Below are positions 7,152 to 15,377 of a DNA stretch of 64,000 nucleotides, one piece after another. Position 1 is the stretch's first letter. Each line of letters begins with the position of its first letter. Source of the DNA: Kaistella chaponensis (GTDB lineage: Bacteria; Bacteroidota; Bacteroidia; Flavobacteriales; Weeksellaceae); assembly GCF_900156725.1 (NCBI RefSeq), contig NZ_FTOI01000012.1, forward strand, positions 1 to 64,000. The letters are read 5' to 3'. The position numbers and the translations under genes are program-made. A model generated the notes under the pieces. That model searched no databases, was not told the origin of the DNA, and saw nothing but the letters and a program-made list of their open reading frames with translations.

Positions 7152-8729
7152 ATGGAAACGGCAACTCAAATTATAATTCTTCCGCAGGAGCAGTACAGCG
7201 ATATTTTTACCCCTGATTTAGTGCGTTTTTTAACAAAGCTTCATGCAGAATTTAATCGGGATAGAATTAAACTACTTCGTTCAAGAACAATGAGACAGAT
7301 CGAGTTTGATCATCGTCAACTTCCGGCATTTTTACCAGAAACTGAAGAGATCAGAAGTGGAACTTGGTTGTGTAATCCTTTGCCAAAAGATTTACTCGAC
7401 AGAAGAGTTGAAATTACGGGACCTGTAGAAAGAAAAATGGTTATCAATGCTTTAAATTCTGGTGCATCCACTTTTATGGCAGATTTTGAAGACAGCAATT
7501 CCCCAACTTGGGAAAATTGTATGGACGGACAAATTAATCTTTCAGATGCGGTGAATAAAACCATTAGTTTTGAAAATGAAAATGGTAAAAAATACGAACT
7601 CGGCGAGAACTTAGCAACACTTTTGGTTCGTCCAAGAGGTTTGCATTTAGAAGAAAAAAACATTGAGTTTAATGGCGAAAAAGCTTCTGGATCTTTAATC
7701 GATTTCGGGATTTACTTCTTTAGAAATGCCCAAAAATTAATCGAAAATGGAAGCGGGCCGTATTTTTATTTGCCAAAATTAGAGCATTACAAAGAAGCAA
7801 AATGGTGGAATGATGTTTTCAAATTCGCTCAAGATTATTTACAAATCCCACAAGGAACAATCAAAGCCACGGTTTTAATTGAAACGATTACTGCTGCTTT
7901 TCAGCTTGATGAAATTTTATTTGAATTAAAAGAACACAGTTCTGGCTTGAATTGCGGAAGATGGGATTATATCTTTTCTTACATTAAAAAATTTCGAAAT
8001 CTCCCCGAATTCCTAGTTCCGGATCGCGATCAAGTAACCATGACTTCGCCATTTATGAGTGCTTATTCCAAAAGAGTCATTCAGGTTTGTCACAAAAGAA
8101 ATGTTCATGCAATGGGCGGAATGGCTGCTCAAATTCCCGTAAAAAATAACGAAGCTGAAAACGAAATCGCGTATGCGAAAGTTCGCGCCGATAAAGAACG
8201 TGAAGTGACAAACGGCCACGATGGAACCTGGGTTGCTCATCCAGGATTGGTTTCTGTAGCGAAGAAAATCTTCGATGAATTGATGCCTACTCCCAATCAA
8301 ATCCATAAAAAATTCGAGGAATATCAGATTTCAGAAGAAAACCTTCTTGAAATTCCAAAAGGAACAATTACAGAAAAAGGCGTTCGAAAAAATATTAATG
8401 TCGGAATTCTTTACCTCGAATCTTGGTTAATGGGAGTTGGAGCCGCCGCTTTATATAATTTAATGGAAGACGCTGCAACCGCAGAAATCTCGCGAACGCA
8501 AATTTGGCAATGGCTAAAAAACGAGGCGAAATTAGAAGACGGCAGAACTTTAATGCCCGAAATGGTTTTGCATTGGCAAGAAGAAGAATTGCAAAATATC
8601 AAAAATTACGTTGGTGAAGAAAGATTCAAAAACGGAAAATTTGAACTCGCCACAGAACTTTTTGATAATCTTATTTTGAACGACAATTTCGAAGAATTTC
8701 TGACTTTGAAAGCGTATCAGTTTTTATAG
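7152..8729 (+). CDS. aceB: malate synthase A
   Basis: Condenses glyoxylate with acetyl-CoA to give malate, the second step of the glyoxylate bypass. The length of 525 is normal for the A form. The malate synthase signature EHSSGLNCGRWDYIF lies at about residues 261-275, and the MADFEDSNSPTWENC segment with acidic active-site residues is near residue 110. It is divergent from its likely regulator and upstream of aceA on the same strand, with a 242-bp gap full of repeat debris. The two genes may therefore have separate promoters or be joined by readthrough. Firm identification. Confidence 0.97.
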   Translation: METATQIIILPQEQYSDIFTPDLVRFLTKLHAEFNRDRIKLLRSRTMRQIEFDHRQLPAFLPETEEIRSGTWLCNPLPKDLLDRRVEITGPVERKMVINALNSGASTFMADFEDSNSPTWENCMDGQINLSDAVNKTISFENENGKKYELGENLATLLVRPRGLHLEEKNIEFNGEKASGSLIDFGIYFFRNAQKLIENGSGPYFYLPKLEHYKEAKWWNDVFKFAQDYLQIPQGTIKATVLIETITAAFQLDEILFELKEHSSGLNCGRWDYIFSYIKKFRNLPEFLVPDRDQVTMTSPFMSAYSKRVIQVCHKRNVHAMGGMAAQIPVKNNEAENEIAYAKVRADKEREVTNGHDGTWVAHPGLVSVAKKIFDELMPTPNQIHKKFEEYQISEENLLEIPKGTITEKGVRKNINVGILYLESWLMGVGAAALYNLMEDAATAEISRTQIWQWLKNEAKLEDGRTLMPEMVLHWQEEELQNIKNYVGEERFKNGKFELATELFDNLILNDNFEEFLTLKAYQFL

Positions 8730-8971
8730 ATCTGCTGTCCAAAAACACTTCAAATAATCACGAAATTATTCAACTACAAAAGTCACAAAAGTGCAAACTT
8801 TAGAAGAAGTGCAAAAGATCAAAAAGGTAAATAAAAAATTACCCTTTGCTAAGCGAAGTGCCTTTGCGAACGTAGTTTTAGAAGTAGTGAATTGTGAAAT
8901 CTTTGCGTCCCGATGGCTATCGGGATTGCGTTAAAAAAAATCAATAAAAAAAAATCCAAAAACAAATCAAT
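8730..8971. repeat. mosaic of dispersed repeats between aceB and aceA
   Basis: Three kinds of repeat sit side by side. AACTACAAAAGTCACAAAAG at about 8772-8791 resembles, in inverted orientation, box B of the array at 55.8 kb. CCTTTGCGAACGTA with CTTTGCG at about 8835-8906 matches the repeats at 5258 and 19536. A hairpin TCCCGATGGCTATCGGGA at 8908-8925 is of a type I recall as common in Bacteroidota. No gene or clear promoter was seen. Confidence 0.55.
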
Positions 8972-10258
8972 ATGAAAAATCAAGAACAAATCCAGAATCT
9001 GGAAAAAGAATGGCTAGAAAGTCCAAGATGGAAAGGAATTACAAGACCTTATTCCGCAGAAAAAGTCCTGAAACTTCGGGGATCTTACAAACTCGATTAC
9101 ACGATCGCCAAATTGATGTCAGAGAAATTATGGGATCAACTCAACAACCAGGATTTCGTAGCAGGTTTAGGCGCCTTAACAGGAAATCAAGCGGTACAGG
9201 AAGTTGACGCCGGTTTAGAAGCGATTTATCTTTCCGGATGGCAAGTTGCTGCAGATGCGAATTTGAGCGGTGAAATGTATCCTGACCAAAGTTTATATCC
9301 TGCGAATTCAGTTCCATCGGTGGTGAAAAGAATCAATAATGCATTGTTGCGTGCGGATCAAATTCAAACCGTAAATAATGTGGAGGAAGCCAATCGTAAA
9401 GAATATTTAGTTCCGATCGTTGCCGATGCAGAAGCAGGTTTCGGTGGAAACTTGAATGCTTTTGAATTGATGAAGCAAATGATTGAAGCTGGAGCAGCCG
9501 GAGTTCACTTTGAAGACCAATTATCTTCCGCCAAAAAATGTGGACATTTGGGTGGAAAAGTTTTGGTTCCTACGCAAGAAGCCATCAATAAATTGATTGC
9601 AGCTCGTTTAGCAGCTGATGTTTGTGGCGTTCCAACGCTTTTGGTTGCGAGAACCGATGCTGATGCCGCAGATTTATTAACGTCTGATATCGATCCAAGA
9701 GATCATAAATTCGTGACCGGTAAAAGAACTTCAGAAGGTTTTTACGAAGTGAAAAATGGAGTAGAGCAAGGCATCGACAGAGGTTTAGCTTATGCGCCAT
9801 ACGCAGATTTGATCTGGATGGAAACTTCAAATCCGGATTTGGATTATGCGAGAAAATTCGCTGAAGGAATCCACGCAAAATTCCCAGGAAAAATGTTGGC
9901 TTACAATTGCTCTCCTTCTTTCAACTGGGCCGCAAAATTATCTGTGCCTGAAATGGAAACGTTCCGCGAAGAATTAGCTGCAATGGGTTACAAATTCCAG
10001 TTCATCACTTTGGCAGGATTCCATGCTTTAAATACATCGATGTTTGAGTTGGCTTTGGCGTACAAAAAACGCGGAATGGCGGGTTACAGCGAACTTCAGG
10101 AAAGAGAATTTGCCCTACAAAAAGAAGGTTTTCGCGCCGTGAAACACCAAAATTTTGTCGGAACTTCTTATTTTGATGAAGTTCAAACCGTAGTTACTGA
10201 TGGAAATTCTTCTACAACCGCTTTGGCTGGTTCTACGGAAGCAGAGCAGTTTCATTGA
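8972..10258 (+). CDS. aceA: isocitrate lyase
   Basis: Splits isocitrate into glyoxylate and succinate, the first step of the glyoxylate bypass. The catalytic signature KKCGHLGGK has its cysteine at residue 190. The metal- and substrate-binding stretch [13 protein letters not shown] is near residue 150, and [10 protein letters not shown] is near residue 310. The length of 428 is typical of the short bacterial form. It follows aceB on the same strand and ends before a plausible terminator. With aceB and the divergent regulator it forms a complete locus for growth on acetate or fatty acids. Confidence 0.97.
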   Translation: MKNQEQIQNLEKEWLESPRWKGITRPYSAEKVLKLRGSYKLDYTIAKLMSEKLWDQLNNQDFVAGLGALTGNQAVQEVDAGLEAIYLSGWQVAADANLSGEMYPDQSLYPANSVPSVVKRINNALLRADQIQTVNNVEEANRKEYLVPIVADAEAGFGGNLNAFELMKQMIEAGAAGVHFEDQLSSAKKCGHLGGKVLVPTQEAINKLIAARLAADVCGVPTLLVARTDADAADLLTSDIDPRDHKFVTGKRTSEGFYEVKNGVEQGIDRGLAYAPYADLIWMETSNPDLDYARKFAEGIHAKFPGKMLAYNCSPSFNWAAKLSVPEMETFREELAAMGYKFQFITLAGFHALNTSMFELALAYKKRGMAGYSELQEREFALQKEGFRAVKHQNFVGTSYFDEVQTVVTDGNSSTTALAGSTEAEQFH

Positions 10259-10293
10259 TAAATACTTTATTCCATAGTTTTTAATTGTTAAGA

Positions 10294-10325
10294 AGTCCTT
10301 CCTATTTTCTGGGGAGGATTTTTTG
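10294..10325 (+). terminator. terminator after aceA
   Basis: TCCTTCC pairs with GGGAGGA (one mismatch) around an 8-nt loop, and a run of T follows. It starts about 35 bases after the aceA stop. Confidence 0.6.
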
Positions 10326-10383
10326 ATTTAAAATTTCACTTGGTTATTTCAATTCCAAGATAATATTGCTGTAAAAATTCACT

Positions 10384-10391
10384 TATCTTTG
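10384..10391 (+). promoter_or_regulatory. -7 element abutting the queD start
   Basis: TATCTTTG matches TAnnTTTG and ends only 4 bases before the ATG at 10396. The transcript would begin at or next to the start codon, so the message is predicted to be leaderless. Confidence 0.6.
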
Positions 10392-10395
10392 CCAA

Positions 10396-10842
10396 ATGAT
10401 ACGCATCACCAAGATTTTTACTTTCGAAACAGCCCACGTTCTCTACAATTACGATGGCAAATGCAAGAATATGCACGGACATTCCTATAAACTTTTTGTC
10501 ACTGTAAAAGGAATTCCGATCAATGATTTAGACCATCAGAAAAATGGAATGGTGGTAGATTTTGGCGATATTAAAAAAATTGTAAAGTCAGAAATAATCG
10601 ATGTTTGGGATCATGCCGTGATGTTGAATGGAATTTCACCACACAAACAATTGGGGGAAGATTTAGAAGAAAAAGGCCACAAAGTAATTTATTGCGATTA
10701 TCAACCAACGTGCGAAAATATGTTGTACGATATCGCCCAAAAAATAAAAAGTCAACTTCCACAAACGGTTACTTTGGCTTATTTAAAACTTCACGAAACC
10801 GAAAACTCTTACGGAGAATGGTTTGCAGAAGACCAAGATTAA
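10396..10842 (+). CDS. queD: 6-carboxytetrahydropterin synthase (QueD)
   Basis: Acts in queuosine precursor synthesis, turning dihydroneopterin triphosphate into 6-carboxytetrahydropterin. The 148-residue protein shows the PTPS/QueD fold marks. These are FETAHVL with a zinc-ligand histidine, the catalytic cysteine in GKCKNMHGHSY followed by two more zinc histidines, and the late HETENSYGEW with the substrate-binding glutamate. Other 6-pyruvoyl tetrahydropterin synthase activities cannot be excluded by sequence alone, and no other que gene is in the window. Its -7 box lies so close that the message is probably leaderless. Confidence 0.92.
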   Translation: MIRITKIFTFETAHVLYNYDGKCKNMHGHSYKLFVTVKGIPINDLDHQKNGMVVDFGDIKKIVKSEIIDVWDHAVMLNGISPHKQLGEDLEEKGHKVIYCDYQPTCENMLYDIAQKIKSQLPQTVTLAYLKLHETENSYGEWFAEDQD

Positions 10843-10955
10843 TTTGATCATTTGAAAATGTGGTTATTTGACGATGATCATTAATCGTTACTTTTATAAA
10901 AAAATACATCTATTAAACTTTCCAATCTCGAAACTTGCAACCCGAAACTCGCCGC
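10843..10955. repeat. dispersed repeats between queD and the LpxH-like gene
   Basis: Positions 10845-10890 carry ATTTGAAAATGTGGTTATTTG-like units of the same kind as those at 4485 and 31226. Positions about 10922-10953 hold CTCGAAACTTGCAACCCG followed by GAAACTCGCCGC, a second repeat type with period about 7-10. It ends at the base before the LpxH-like start codon. Confidence 0.45.
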
Positions 10956-11720
10956 ATGAAAATCACTTTAGAACAAAATAAAAAAGTCTATTTCGCTTCC
11001 GATCAGCATTTTGGCGCACCTACACCAAAAGAAAGTAAAAGTAGGGAAGAGAAATTTATCCGTTGGTTGGATGTAATAAAAGCTGATGCACAGGTTTTAT
11101 TTTTGATGGGTGATTTATTTGATTTCTGGCATGAATGGAATCATGTGATTCCCAAAGGTTATGTGCGCGTTTTAGGGAAATTGGCAGAGTTGAAAGATTC
11201 TGGAGTTGAACTTTTTATGTTCGTTGGAAATCACGATCTGTGGATGAAAAATTATTTCGAAGAAGAAATTGGGTGCAAAGTATTTTTCGACAAACAGCAT
11301 TTCGAAATCAATGATAAAAACTTTCTCCTTGCGCATGGAGACGGACTTGGACCGGGAGATAAAGGGTATAAAAGAATGAAAAAATTGTTCACCAATCCTT
11401 TTGCACAATGGGCTTTCAAGTGGTTACATCCCGATATTGCGATGAAAATGGCGATTTATTTTTCCACCAAAAATAAAATGATTTCCGGGGAAGAAGACAA
11501 AGCTTTTTTGGGCGAAGACAAAGAGTTTCTCATCATTTATTCCAAAGAAAAACTCAAAACCGAAAAGATTGATTATTTCATTTACGGTCATCGACATTTG
11601 CCAATGGTTCTCGATTTAGAAAACGGAAAAGCGAAGTACATCAACCTTGGTGACTGGATTTCTTACTTTACGTACGGTGAATTTCAAAGTGAATTTGAAC
11701 TGAAATCTTTCGAAGGTTAA
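10956..11720 (+). CDS. UDP-2,3-diacylglucosamine diphosphatase, LpxH-like
   Basis: Metallophosphoesterase of 254 residues, most like LpxH, which hydrolyses UDP-2,3-diacylglucosamine to lipid X in lipid A synthesis at the inner membrane face. The five metal-binding motifs are in order: SDQHFG, MGDLFDFW, VGNHDLW, LAHGDG and YGHRHLP. The start is placed at the ATG of MKITLEQNKK; an upstream TTG would add residues encoded by a repeat. The stretch just before the start is repeat sequence, and no clear promoter is seen. The LpxH assignment over a generic phosphoesterase rests on length and motif spacing. Confidence 0.85.
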   Translation: MKITLEQNKKVYFASDQHFGAPTPKESKSREEKFIRWLDVIKADAQVLFLMGDLFDFWHEWNHVIPKGYVRVLGKLAELKDSGVELFMFVGNHDLWMKNYFEEEIGCKVFFDKQHFEINDKNFLLAHGDGLGPGDKGYKRMKKLFTNPFAQWAFKWLHPDIAMKMAIYFSTKNKMISGEEDKAFLGEDKEFLIIYSKEKLKTEKIDYFIYGHRHLPMVLDLENGKAKYINLGDWISYFTYGEFQSEFELKSFEG

Positions 11721-11797
11721 ATTTTATCGGCACTATTATTGACAAAGGGGAAAGAGAATTTTGCGGTATTTCGCAAAAATAGAATCACTTTGATCTT

Positions 11798-12211
11798 ATG
11801 AAAAATTTACTATTCGCGTTTTTTTTCGCCTTCATTTCTTCAGCTACGTTTGCTCAGGATAAAACAGCAACCTACCAATTGTCCAGTCATATTTTGGATG
11901 TTTCGAAAGGAATGCCTGCTTCTGGAGTGACCATAAAATTGGAAAAATTTAATGATGCAAAAAAAACATGGATTTTGGTAGAAGAAAAAGTAACCGACAA
12001 AAATGGTCGCGTTCCAGATTTTTTGCAGAATAATCAATCAAATTTGGGAATCTACAAATTGACCTATTTTACCAGTGATTATTTTAAAAAAATGAAAATG
12101 GAAAGTTTTTATCCGTGGGTTGAAGTGGTTTTTCAAATTACCAATGCAGATCATTATCACGTTCCAATCACGCTTTCTGCTTATGGATATTCGACATATA
12201 GAGGAAACTAA
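11798..12211 (+). CDS. uraH: hydroxyisourate hydrolase-like protein, exported
   Basis: Transthyretin-like protein of the 5-hydroxyisourate hydrolase family, which acts in urate breakdown. A signal peptide (residues 1-20, FAFISSATFAQ) precedes the mature domain. Family marks are SSHILDVSKGMPASGV, a GR pair in the DKNGRVP turn, and the C-terminal HYHVPITLSAYGYSTYRG. The usual last four residues are YRGS; here they are YRGN. No urate oxidase, OHCU decarboxylase or allantoinase gene is nearby, so the protein is an orphan in a periplasmic setting. Its substrate here may therefore differ from hydroxyisourate. Confidence 0.88.
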   Translation: MKNLLFAFFFAFISSATFAQDKTATYQLSSHILDVSKGMPASGVTIKLEKFNDAKKTWILVEEKVTDKNGRVPDFLQNNQSNLGIYKLTYFTSDYFKKMKMESFYPWVEVVFQITNADHYHVPITLSAYGYSTYRGN

Positions 12212-12244
12212 GAATAGTTTTTTCTTTAAATAAAATTTTTTCAG

Positions 12245-12278
12245 CGGAATTCAATAATAAATTTTGAATTCCGTTTTT
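12245..12278 (+). terminator. terminator after uraH
   Basis: CGGAATTCAA pairs perfectly with TTGAATTCCG around a 9-nt loop and is followed by TTTTTC. It begins about 33 bases after the uraH stop. Confidence 0.75.
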
Positions 12279-12328
12279 CTTTTGGATATTTTGTAATTTT
12301 AAGGATGAACTCTTAAAAAGATAAAGTC

Positions 12329-12805
12329 ATGAGCGCTGGAACTTTTTCTCAAATTTATATTCAACTTGTCTTCGTGGTTAAAGGAAGAGAAAATCTTCTT
12401 AGTAAAACTTTCAGGGAAGAAGTTTTTAAATACATGAGCGGAATTATAAAAGCGAAACGACAGAAAAGTATAATCATTAATGGTGTTGAAGATCATGTTC
12501 ATCTTTTTATTGGGTTGAAACCCAGTATGAGACTTTCTGATTTAGTGAGAGATATTAAAAATAATACGACTAATTTCATTAATGAAAAGCAATTTTTAAG
12601 AGGGAAATTTTCCTGGCAAGAAGGGTATGGAGCGTTTTCTTATTCTCAGTCTCATATTGAAAACGTTTACAAATATATTTTAAATCAGGAAATTCACCAT
12701 CAAAAAAAGAGTTTTAAAGAAGAGTACCTGGAACTTCTGGAGAAATTTCAGATAGCGTATAAAGAAGAATTTTTATTTGATTTTTATGATGACGAAGAGA
12801 AGTAG
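12329..12805 (+). CDS. Y1 (IS200/RAYT-like) transposase
   Basis: Single-domain Y1 HUH transposase of 158 residues. The metal-binding HUH motif is the HVH of EDHVHLFIGL, near residue 58. The likely catalytic tyrosine is in the helix NVYKYILNQEIHHQKK near residue 117. TnpA of IS200/IS605 and the REP-associated RAYT proteins share this layout. There is no companion tnpB. The gene is followed directly by seven short palindromes rather than by a clear single element end, which favours a RAYT-type housekeeping or domesticated enzyme over an ordinary insertion sequence. The coding frame is intact, so it may be active. Confidence 0.88.
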   Translation: MSAGTFSQIYIQLVFVVKGRENLLSKTFREEVFKYMSGIIKAKRQKSIIINGVEDHVHLFIGLKPSMRLSDLVRDIKNNTTNFINEKQFLRGKFSWQEGYGAFSYSQSHIENVYKYILNQEIHHQKKSFKEEYLELLEKFQIAYKEEFLFDFYDDEEK

Positions 12806-12820
12806 TTGATAATTAGTGGC

Positions 12821-13103
12821 TTTATAATCATTTCACCTCTTAGCGGTTTTTAATTTTTTTCTGTTTTATAATCATTTCACGCATACGGCGTTTGTGTACT
12901 TTTTGTAATACGCTATTACAATCATTTCACGCCTTTGGCGTTTTTGTGTTATTTGTAATACGCTATTAGAACCATTACACCGCTTCGCGGTTGCTATTTT
13001 GTTGAAGCCGCTCCTTTTGGCGACCATTTCGTTAGTATTGATAATTCCGTAGGAATGTTATTATTATAATATAAAAGTCAAATCGTCCAAACACCGAAGG
13101 TGT
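12821..13103. repeat. cluster of seven REP-like palindromes after the Y1 transposase gene
   Basis: Short palindromes follow one another. Perfect 5-bp stems with a 3-nt loop occur at 12929-12941 (ACGCC/GGCGT), 12979-12991 (ACCGC/GCGGT), 13044-13056 (ATTCC/GGAAT) and 13091-13103 (ACACC/GGTGT). Less perfect ones lie near 12835, 12879 and 13011. The copies at 12879, 12929 and 12979 are exactly 50 bp apart. The first three copies share the leader AATCATTTCAC, and GTAATACGCTATTA precedes the copies at 12929 and 12979. Stem sequences differ between copies while the geometry is kept. Confidence 0.8.
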
Positions 13104-13193
13104 GATATTTTTTTAAGCTCTATTCTAAGATATATTCTGCACGCAGATTCTTTATTATTCCCGTTTTCTTTTTCTCTTCATTTTATTTATCAG

Positions 13194-13201
13194 TATTTTT
13201 G
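13194..13201 (+). promoter_or_regulatory. -7 element next to the LuxE-like gene
   Basis: TATTTTTG matches TAnnTTTG and ends 6 bases before the first ATG at 13208. The predicted transcript start is within a few bases of the start codon. Confidence 0.5.
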
Positions 13202-13207
13202 CAAGCT

Positions 13208-14245
13208 ATGATGAAGAGCATTTTTCAAATCAAAACCGAAGCTGATTTCCAACAGAAATGTTTGGAAACTTTTCATTTCCAGTACGAAAACATTGAGGTG
13301 TACCGAAAGTTCATCGATTTTTTAAAGATCGATCCGAATAGTATTAAGGACATCGAAAAAATTCCGTTTTTGCCAATCGAAATGTTTAAAAATCATACGG
13401 TTTTAGACCAAAACAAGAGAACGAATTTGTATTTCCAAAGTTCTGGAACCACACAAATGAATCTATCCAAACATTGGATCGCAGATGAAAAAGTGTATGA
13501 AGAAAGCATTGAAAAAAGTTTCGAACAGTTTATAGGGAATCCAAAAGATTTTATTTTCCTTGGATTGTTGCCAAGTTATCTCGAAAAACAAAATTCGTCC
13601 TTAATATATATGGTAGATTTTCTGATGAAGAAATCGGGAAAGCCGGAAAATGGATATTTCCTTTACAATCATGCGGATTTGCTGAAATTGCTGCAACAGC
13701 TTTCAAATGAAAACAAAAAAGTAATTTTATTCGGAGTTGCTTTTGCTCTTTTAGATTTTCTCGATTTTGCGGAAACCAACCATCATAGGATCGAATCATC
13801 AGATCAACTCATCATCATCGAAACAGGCGGAATGAAAGGTAGAAAGGAAGAAATGACGAAAGATGAACTCTTGAAAATTTTTCATAAAGGTTTTGGTACG
13901 GAAAAAATTTATTCGGAATATTCCATGACAGAATTGCTCTCTCAAGCTTATTCTTTAGGCAAAAATATTTATGAAAATCCCAACTGGATGCGGATTCTCA
14001 TTAGAAATACCGAAGATCCTTTCTCTTATGTAGAAGACGGCAAAAATGGCGCGATAAACATTATTGATCTTGCTAATCGCCATTCCTGCAGTTTTATTGC
14101 GACGCAGGATTTAGGAAAAATCGTTACAGATTGCGGGATTTCGAGAAATGAGAAAAAAGACGATCATATTGTTACCAAACTGTTTCAGGTTTTGGGGCGT
14201 ATTGATCATTCCGATATTCGCGGTTGCAGTTTATTGGTGTCTTAA
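13208..14245 (+). CDS. LuxE/PaaK-type acyl-protein synthetase or acyltransferase-like protein
   Basis: Protein of about 345 residues of the LuxE acyl-protein synthetase family, distantly related to adenylate-forming enzymes. The phrase FQSSGTTQMNLSKHW near residue 80 is the counterpart of the nucleotide-binding SSGTTG loop; ETGGMKGRK near 205 and EYSMTELLSQAY near 237 are further family marks. In luminous bacteria LuxE activates a fatty acid and carries it as a thioester; here no lux genes are present, and in Bacteroidota the natural substrate is unknown. The start is one of two adjacent ATGs; an upstream TTG lies inside the -7 box and is unlikely. It is followed 10 bases later by a nuclease-like gene. 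Confidence 0.82.
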   Translation: MMKSIFQIKTEADFQQKCLETFHFQYENIEVYRKFIDFLKIDPNSIKDIEKIPFLPIEMFKNHTVLDQNKRTNLYFQSSGTTQMNLSKHWIADEKVYEESIEKSFEQFIGNPKDFIFLGLLPSYLEKQNSSLIYMVDFLMKKSGKPENGYFLYNHADLLKLLQQLSNENKKVILFGVAFALLDFLDFAETNHHRIESSDQLIIIETGGMKGRKEEMTKDELLKIFHKGFGTEKIYSEYSMTELLSQAYSLGKNIYENPNWMRILIRNTEDPFSYVEDGKNGAINIIDLANRHSCSFIATQDLGKIVTDCGISRNEKKDDHIVTKLFQVLGRIDHSDIRGCSLLVS

Positions 14246-14255
14246 TCGTAAATTC

Positions 14256-14795
14256 ATGCTAAAAGTCGAAGAACTTACCTATAATTATATTTCACATTTT
14301 TGTGATTTTGAGAAGGATTTGGTGTTGACCAATCACTTCCATTCAGACTGGGAAGCCGATATTTTAATTATTAATGAGCAGGGAATCAGTCACGAAATCG
14401 AGATTAAATTTTCCCGAGCTGATTTTAAAAACGATTTTAAAAAGCAGTATCAGAATACTCAGACCAAAGAAAAATTTCTGAAACATGATAAAATTTCGTG
14501 CGGCGATTATCCGTGTAATTATTTTAGTTTTTTGATCCCTCAAGGAATGTTGGAATCGCAAGAAATTCCTGAAAACTGCGGAATCATTGAGTTCGATCAT
14601 AATCCAGATTCTTGGCAGACTACTTTCTATGAAATCAGAAAGCCTCAAAAAATCCATAGCGACCCTTTTTGGAATTTTTTCGATAAAGATTTAATGTTGA
14701 AGATGATGGCACGAAATCTCTATTTCAAAAAACTAGAAGTAAAAGGGAAATTTGAAGAATTAATTCTGCCACCGAAATTTTCCGCAAAAAAATGA
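14256..14795 (+). CDS. hypothetical protein with PD-(D/E)xK nuclease-like core
   Basis: Protein of 179 residues that I do not recognise by name. A restriction-endonuclease-like core is suggested by WEADILIINEQG followed by HEIEIKFSRADFKND. This is the pattern of an acidic residue, then ExK on the next strand, then the SRADF segment seen in MmcB-like and phage nuclease-like proteins. The start ATG at 14256 lies 10 bases after the stop of the LuxE-like gene; an earlier frame start would overlap that gene by about 100 bases. Co-transcription with the LuxE-like gene is likely. A nuclease role is inference from the motif only. Confidence 0.7.
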   Translation: MLKVEELTYNYISHFCDFEKDLVLTNHFHSDWEADILIINEQGISHEIEIKFSRADFKNDFKKQYQNTQTKEKFLKHDKISCGDYPCNYFSFLIPQGMLESQEIPENCGIIEFDHNPDSWQTTFYEIRKPQKIHSDPFWNFFDKDLMLKMMARNLYFKKLEVKGKFEELILPPKFSAKK

Positions 14796-15377
14796 TAAAC
14801 TTTTTGTTTATGACGGTTACAGTTATGAAAAAACTTTTGCACTTTAAAGGTTAATTTCTTCAAAAAAGAATCGTTGGTTAATTTTGAGGTAAATGGTTTC
14901 TTCCTTTATATTTCGAAAAATTGCAAAAGGAAATGAAGGCAGGGAAGAGAAAGGTTACATTTTTTCATTTTTGGGCCTTAAAATGCTTTCGATTGATAAG
15001 GATAGAAAAGGTTTCAGTAAATAGATTCACTTTTTCAATCTTTTCTGCTAAGTTGAATCAACCAAAAAATCAGCAAACAGCAAACAGCAGTTGATCAATG
15101 CCGCCAAGAAATCTCAACTTTCGAAGCGTGCTTCTGACCAATACCAAATGAAGGAATGGGAAAAACTTTTTATTAAAAAATGCTTCGTTTATTTTGGAAA
15201 GTAAAAACTGTTTCTCTTGTTATTCTATGGTCTCGGAAAGAGATAATATGAATTAGCTAATAAATACGCCGAATAATTAGGAAATTACAAGAGTTTATTT
15301 TCTTATTCATAAAACATTTTCAACGAATCGTTGGTTTTTACGTAAATTTTATTAATTTTACCTCATCAAAATTTTAT
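14796..15377. other. 582-bp non-coding stretch before the amylase gene
   Basis: No convincing open frame, RNA gene or terminator was seen. A short phrase, AATCGTTGGTT, occurs near 14870 and again near 15325, each followed by an AT-rich stretch with a GTAAAT word. The region could hold an untranslated leader or a decayed gene; nothing decisive is visible. Confidence 0.4.

Noticed and set aside
12821-13103. A complete IS200/IS605 insertion sequence around the Y1 gene
   Set aside because: No pair of left and right ends, no tnpB and no target site can be defined; the many palindromes point to a RAYT-like arrangement.
13199-13207. TTG at 13199 as the start of the LuxE-like gene
   Set aside because: The TTG lies inside the predicted -7 box, so it would be upstream of the transcript start; the ATG pair at 13208/13211 is preferred.
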